A DNA stretch of 64,000 bases from Stakelama portus (GTDB lineage Bacteria > Pseudomonadota > Alphaproteobacteria > Sphingomonadales > Sphingomonadaceae): NCBI RefSeq assembly GCF_003171655.1, contig NZ_QFZL01000001.1, positions 186,001-250,000 of the forward strand, written 5' to 3'. Within the stretch, counting starts at the first letter, position 1. Each line of letters begins with the position of its first letter. Both the position numbers and the translations under genes were made by a program. Below, in pieces: positions 61,023 through 64,000 of the stretch. Below the pieces are notes generated by a model, which was given only the letters and a program-made list of their open reading frames with translations, ran no database searches and was not told the DNA's origin.

Positions 61023-62360
61023 TTAGCGACGCACCGCGTCAAGGGTTTGGTAGAAATCGGGGTAGCTCGTTCCCACCGGCGCGACGTCGTCGATCGTCAA
61101 TGGCCGGGTGCAGGCAAGCGCGGCGACCGTCATGCTCATTGCGATGCGATGGTCGAGTTTCGAGGCGATCTGCGCGTCGCCGGGCAGGGGATCGCCATCG
61201 GTGCCGTCGATGATCAGGCCGTCGGGAACTTCCTCCACATGCGCGCCCGCCGCGGTCAGCGCCGCCGCCATCGTCGCGATCCGGTCTGATTCCTTGACGC
61301 GCAGCTCCTCGGCACCGCGTGCGATCGTGCGGCCCCGCGCCAACGCGGCGGCGACGAACAGGATGGGATATTCATCGATCATGCTCGGCGCGATCTCTGG
61401 CGGGACTTCGATTCCGGTCAGCGGCGCGTGGCGGACGATCAGGTCGGCGACCGGCTCGCCGCCCACGGTGCGCGGCTGTGCTTCGGTAATGTCGGCGCCC
61501 ATCATCCGCAGCGCCTGGATCAGGCCCGCGCGCGTCGGATTGAGGCCGACATTGGCAATCGTCAGTTCCGAACCCGGTACGATCGACGCGGCGACCATCC
61601 AGAAAGCGGCGCTGGAAGGATCGCCGGGCACTTCGATCTGCTGCGGGCGCAACTCGGCCTCTCCGGCGATCGCGATGATTCGTCCCTCGGGCGTTTGCTC
61701 GACCGACACGTCCGCACCGAATCCGCGCAGCATCCGTTCGCTGTGATCGCGCGTCGGCACCGGTTCGATCACGCGCGTGATACCGGGCGTGTTGAGCCCC
61801 GCCAGCAGGACCGCCGATTTCACCTGTGCCGATGCGACGGGCAGGCGATATTCGATCGGCACCGCCGGGCAAATGCCGCGCATGGTGAGCGGCAGGCATT
61901 TGCTTCCCTTGGCGCCGGGCGAAGCCGTGAATTCCGCCCCCATTTGCGACAACGGATCGATCACGCGCCCCATCGGCCGACTCGACAGCGACGCATCGCC
62001 GGTGAATGTCGCAGTGATCGGATGGCTGGCGATCAGGCCCATCAACAGCCGGGTGGACGTGCCCGAATTGCCCATTTCCAGTGCCGTGCGCGGCTGGAGC
62101 AGCCCGCCCACGCCGACGCCATGAACGCGCCACACGCCATCGCCGCCGCGTTCGATATCCGCACCCATTGCGCGCATCGCGGCGGCGGTGGCGAGCACGT
62201 CCTCACCCTCCAGCAACCCCGTGATACGGCTTTCGCCGACGGCCAGACCGGCGAACATCAGCGCGCGGTGGCTGATCGATTTGTCGCCGGGCACGCGGAC
62301 GGTGCCGCGCAACGGTCCGGCGGCGGAAAGCGAAAGCGGGCGGGGGGCTGATGATGTCAT
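61023..62360 (-). CDS. aroA: EPSP synthase (3-phosphoshikimate 1-carboxyvinyltransferase), class II
   Basis: The enzyme joins phosphoenolpyruvate to shikimate-3-phosphate in aromatic amino-acid synthesis and is the glyphosate target. The 445 residues have GDKSISHRALM (about 24-34), SSRPMGRVIDPL, PVASAQVKSAVLLAGL, RDHSERML and the PSMIDEYPIL block, all close to the class II (CP4-like) enzymes. At residue 100, in GNSGTSTR, it has Gly, where the glyphosate-insensitive CP4 enzyme has Ala. ATG 62358-62360 opens the fold. It heads the aroA-cmk unit. Confidence 0.96.
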   Translation of the reverse strand: MTSSAPRPLSLSAAGPLRGTVRVPGDKSISHRALMFAGLAVGESRITGLLEGEDVLATAAAMRAMGADIERGGDGVWRVHGVGVGGLLQPRTALEMGNSGTSTRLLMGLIASHPITATFTGDASLSSRPMGRVIDPLSQMGAEFTASPGAKGSKCLPLTMRGICPAVPIEYRLPVASAQVKSAVLLAGLNTPGITRVIEPVPTRDHSERMLRGFGADVSVEQTPEGRIIAIAGEAELRPQQIEVPGDPSSAAFWMVAASIVPGSELTIANVGLNPTRAGLIQALRMMGADITEAQPRTVGGEPVADLIVRHAPLTGIEVPPEIAPSMIDEYPILFVAAALARGRTIARGAEELRVKESDRIATMAAALTAAGAHVEEVPDGLIIDGTDGDPLPGDAQIASKLDHRIAMSMTVAALACTRPLTIDDVAPVGTSYPDFYQTLDAVRR

Positions 62361-62488
62361 AAGGCGCGCGGGCTTTTGACAGCGCGCTTGCGCTATGGCA
62401 AGGCGCGCCCCACTTTGCGGGGTACGGGCTTTGTCAGTGGCGGGCTCGATCCCCAAAATCCCAGTTTCGAAAGGCAAGAGGCGCTCAC

Positions 62489-62806
62489 ATGGTGAAGCCG
62501 GAATGGGGCACGAAGCGTACGTGCCCGAAATGCGCGACGCGATTTTACGATCTTGAGAAAGACGAACCGGTAACCTGCATCGAATGCGGGTATGCCTGGG
62601 AACCCGAGCCTGTGCTCAAGTCGAAGCAGCCGCTTCCGTTCGAATCGAACAAGAAGGAAGCGGAAAAGAAGGAAAGCAGCGATTCGGATCTCGGTGACGA
62701 GGATCTGGACATCGGTGAAGACGATGATTCGCCCGATGACGAAGTCGATCTGGGCGGCGACGACGATCTGGGCGTCAAGGCTTCCGAAGAAGACGACGAA
62801 AACTAA
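62489..62806 (+). CDS. TIGR02300/FYDLN-acid family zinc protein
   Basis: This 105-residue protein of unknown function is found almost only in alphaproteobacteria. It opens with KPEWGTKRTCPKCATRFYDLEKD and CIECGYAWEPEP: two CxxC pairs (about residues 12-15 and 30-33) probably hold one zinc. The rest is acidic, with runs of Asp and Glu (about 65-104). GCAAGAGG precedes ATG 62489. It diverges from aroA. Confidence 0.93.
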   Translation: MVKPEWGTKRTCPKCATRFYDLEKDEPVTCIECGYAWEPEPVLKSKQPLPFESNKKEAEKKESSDSDLGDEDLDIGEDDDSPDDEVDLGGDDDLGVKASEEDDEN

Positions 62807-62821
62807 GCACCCGCTCTCGCG

Positions 62822-62845
62822 CGCTCCGGCCCTGTTTCCGGAGCG
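62822..62845. other. Hairpin after the TIGR02300 gene
   Basis: CGCTCCGG and CCGGAGCG pair perfectly over 8 bases around CCCTGTTT, 16 bases after the stop. No U-run follows; a Rho-assisted or weak terminator is possible. Confidence 0.45.
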
Positions 62846-62918
62846 GCGCGGCAGCATCAAATCGGGTGCTTGCAATCTCCGCGGCGGCTGACTAAAGGCC
62901 GTCGCCTTCCCGGGGTGT

Positions 62919-62994
62919 GGGGCCGTAGCTCAGCTGGGAGAGCGTCGCAATGGCATTGCGAAGGTCAGGGGTTCGATCCCCCTCGGCTCCACCA
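62919..62994 (+). tRNA. tRNA-Ala (GGC)
   Basis: This 76-base tRNA has acceptor stem GGGGCCG/CGGCTCC (one G-U), anticodon arm TCGCA-ATGGCAT-TGCGA (anticodon GGC), and T arm with GTTCGATCC. The 3' CCA is encoded (62992-62994). Confidence 0.97.
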
Positions 62995-63308
62995 TTTCCC
63001 CTATGCCGTCCTTCGGACGCGATAGAATCGCGAATGGCAGGGGCTTAGGGCGGTTTTAAAGCCCTGATCCAGCGAGCCGGCTTTGACGGCTACCCGGTCT
63101 CTTCGATCTTCATGAGGCACGCAGAGTGCGCCGCCGGTGCTGGAAATGCGCGCACAGGGCCCTGTCCAATCCGATCGGCTCCGCCAGATCGCCGGGCACC
63201 AGCGCACCACGTTCATCAAGCACGCCCGCCGCTTCTGCTACGAGCGGCGCCAGGCCATGGTGGACGGAGCTAGTGGCTGGAGCGAGGCGGCGGACAGGCT
63301 CGGCACGT
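62995..63308. other. 314-base region without a supported gene
   Basis: Short frames exist on both strands here, for example a plus-strand stretch from 63137 with natural-looking codon use, but none has a recognisable domain, ribosome-binding site or neighbour. CGTCC-TTC-GGACG forms a small hairpin at 63008-63020. No copy of the tRNA-Ala 3' end that would mark an integration site was seen. A decayed gene is possible. Confidence 0.4.
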
Positions 63309-63512
63309 CTATCGGCGCTGCTTTTCGCGGGTGCGCGCCGAACTGCGGGTTTGAGAGGCCTTCGTCCAGGCGTGCGCGACGGCAAGCAACGGCAGGCTGA
63401 GTGCGAAGATGCCCAGAACGTCGCGCCAGCCTTCTCCGGTCAGCGCGACGATCAGACCGAACAGCGATGTCACGGCAAGGATCGCGGGTATGGCGAAGAC
63501 GCTGCGCATCAT
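63309..63512 (-). CDS. Small membrane protein of a PepSY operon
   Basis: The 67-residue product has two hydrophobic segments (about 5-24, FAIPAILAVTSLFGLIVAL; and 30-48, DVLGIFALSLPLLAVAHAW) and a basic C-terminus. Its start overlaps the stop of the PepSY gene by 4 bases (ATGA), so it is made with it. Similar small proteins follow iron-regulated PepSY genes in sphingomonads, but the function is unknown. Confidence 0.78.
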   Translation of the reverse strand: MMRSVFAIPAILAVTSLFGLIVALTGEGWRDVLGIFALSLPLLAVAHAWTKASQTRSSARTREKQRR

Positions 63513-64000
63513 GGTGCCGGCTCGGCTGGGACAACAGCCGTCCTCGTATCGCCCGCTGCGGCTGGCGGGCTGCGTCGCTTGCCGTGCCCGAGCCAGAGAT
63601 ACACGCCGGATCCGAGCACTATGATCAGGAAGATATCGAGCGTCGCCCAGAGCAGTTTGAGCGGCAGTCCGCCATAGTCGCCGAAATGCAGCGGGCGACT
63701 GAGCTGCAATGCCTTCATCGATACCGGCATCGGGCGGACATCGACCAGCGCGCCGGTCTCCGCGTCGATCAACGCGGGGGTCAGCAATTCCTTGGTCAGC
63801 GCCGACTTGCCCTGAAAGAACACGGCATAATGGCGGTCGGTGCTGAAACTGCCGCCCGGAAAGCCGATAAATTGCGGGTTGCTGCCGGGCAGCGCCTTGC
63901 GCGCAGACGCCATTGCGCGATCGAGCGAGCCATAGCGTTCGGGCGGGAGCGCGCCTTCGCCACGATGCGCGCCGGTCATGTCGGCAAGCGCGGTGGTGCG
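63509..64000 (-). CDS. PepSY-associated TM protein, C-terminal part (gene runs off the right edge)
   Basis: The visible 163 residues include ALADMTGAHRGEGALPPE near the left-over N-terminal end, NPQFIGFPGGSFSTDRHYAVFFQG, LHFGDYGGLPLKLLWATLDIFLIIVLGSGVYLWL (in pieces, the last membrane helix) and a Pro/Ala-rich tail. These mark the PepSY_TM family, often near siderophore receptors and thought to handle iron or reduce ferric siderophores. The N-terminal part with its other membrane helices lies outside the window. The small membrane protein follows with a 4-base overlap. Confidence 0.85.
   Translation of the reverse strand, partial: RTTALADMTGAHRGEGALPPERYGSLDRAMASARKALPGSNPQFIGFPGGSFSTDRHYAVFFQGKSALTKELLTPALIDAETGALVDVRPMPVSMKALQLSRPLHFGDYGGLPLKLLWATLDIFLIIVLGSGVYLWLGHGKRRSPPAAAGDTRTAVVPAEPAP

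Noticed and set aside
62995-63308. Integrase or transposase remnant beside tRNA-Ala
   Set aside because: No integrase motif and no duplicate of the tRNA 3' end was found; frames here could not be assigned.
63110-63385. Minus-strand 91-codon frame after the small PepSY-operon gene
   Set aside because: It overlaps the small membrane protein gene, has no ribosome-binding site and matches no family I recognise; competing frames look equally plausible.

Overview
The window is GC-rich chromosomal DNA from an alphaproteobacterium, most likely a sphingomonad (Sphingomonas sensu lato). The pointers are an FYDLN-type zinc protein, a RamB/ScfR-type regulator beside isocitrate lyase, an aroA-cmk-rpsA-ihfB cluster, a class II EPSP synthase, and a TonB-receptor sugar locus carrying PF04820 halogenases, SapC and a cupin_8 protein. 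No phage, insertion sequence, CRISPR array or integrase was seen. Both end genes, cydB on the left and a PepSY membrane protein on the right, are cut by the window.

Left part (1-17800). Divergent cydAB and cydDC, the bd oxidase and its assembly exporter, flank an FNR/FixK-type box. Next come an ArsR/1-Cys peroxiredoxin pair, an aldo/keto reductase, a ROK sugar kinase, an FMN reductase, a DNA glycosylase, a 2Fe-2S ferredoxin, an M28 peptidase coupled to rlmB, and tRNA-Tyr. A leftward run rph-rdgB-(SPFH tail protein)-lipoprotein-lipoprotein follows. One of those lipoproteins has no usual start codon. hrcA-grpE closes the block.

Central metabolism (17900-29400). A small TonB receptor lies next to scfR. 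A 9-9-9 inverted repeat sits between scfR and aceA; then come a 60-residue protein, a large hairpin and glcB, so the glyoxylate shunt is complete. A thiolase and two unlike acyl-CoA dehydrogenases form a PimBCD-like module. Together these genes turn acyl chains into acetyl-CoA and assimilate it.

Carbohydrate locus (29400-44800). A leftward operon reads TonB receptor - hairpin - halogenase 2 - SapC - cupin/JmjC - halogenase 1 - LacI regulator. GH3 beta-glucosidase and an MFS transporter run rightward from the same intergenic region. A Tat-exported beta-helix protein and a GH16 glucanase run leftward from the far end. The same 13-base LacI-type operator lies in both control regions, so the 15 kb probably forms one regulon for a beta-glucan such as laminarin. 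The halogenase/SapC/cupin quartet inside it has no established function and is the most interesting part of the window.

Right part (44800-64000). A BlaI/BlaR1-like pair with duplicated operators comes first. It is followed by an MBL hydrolase, a DUF4230 protein, nadA and nadC separated by a DUF2254 gene, two peptide-binding lipoproteins without a transporter, a NUDIX hydrolase, tRNA-Leu, and the aroA-cmk-[adh]-rpsA-ihfB cluster. In that cluster an alcohol dehydrogenase gene, bounded by two terminators, interrupts the usual order. TIGR02300, tRNA-Ala and the start of a PepSY operon end the window.
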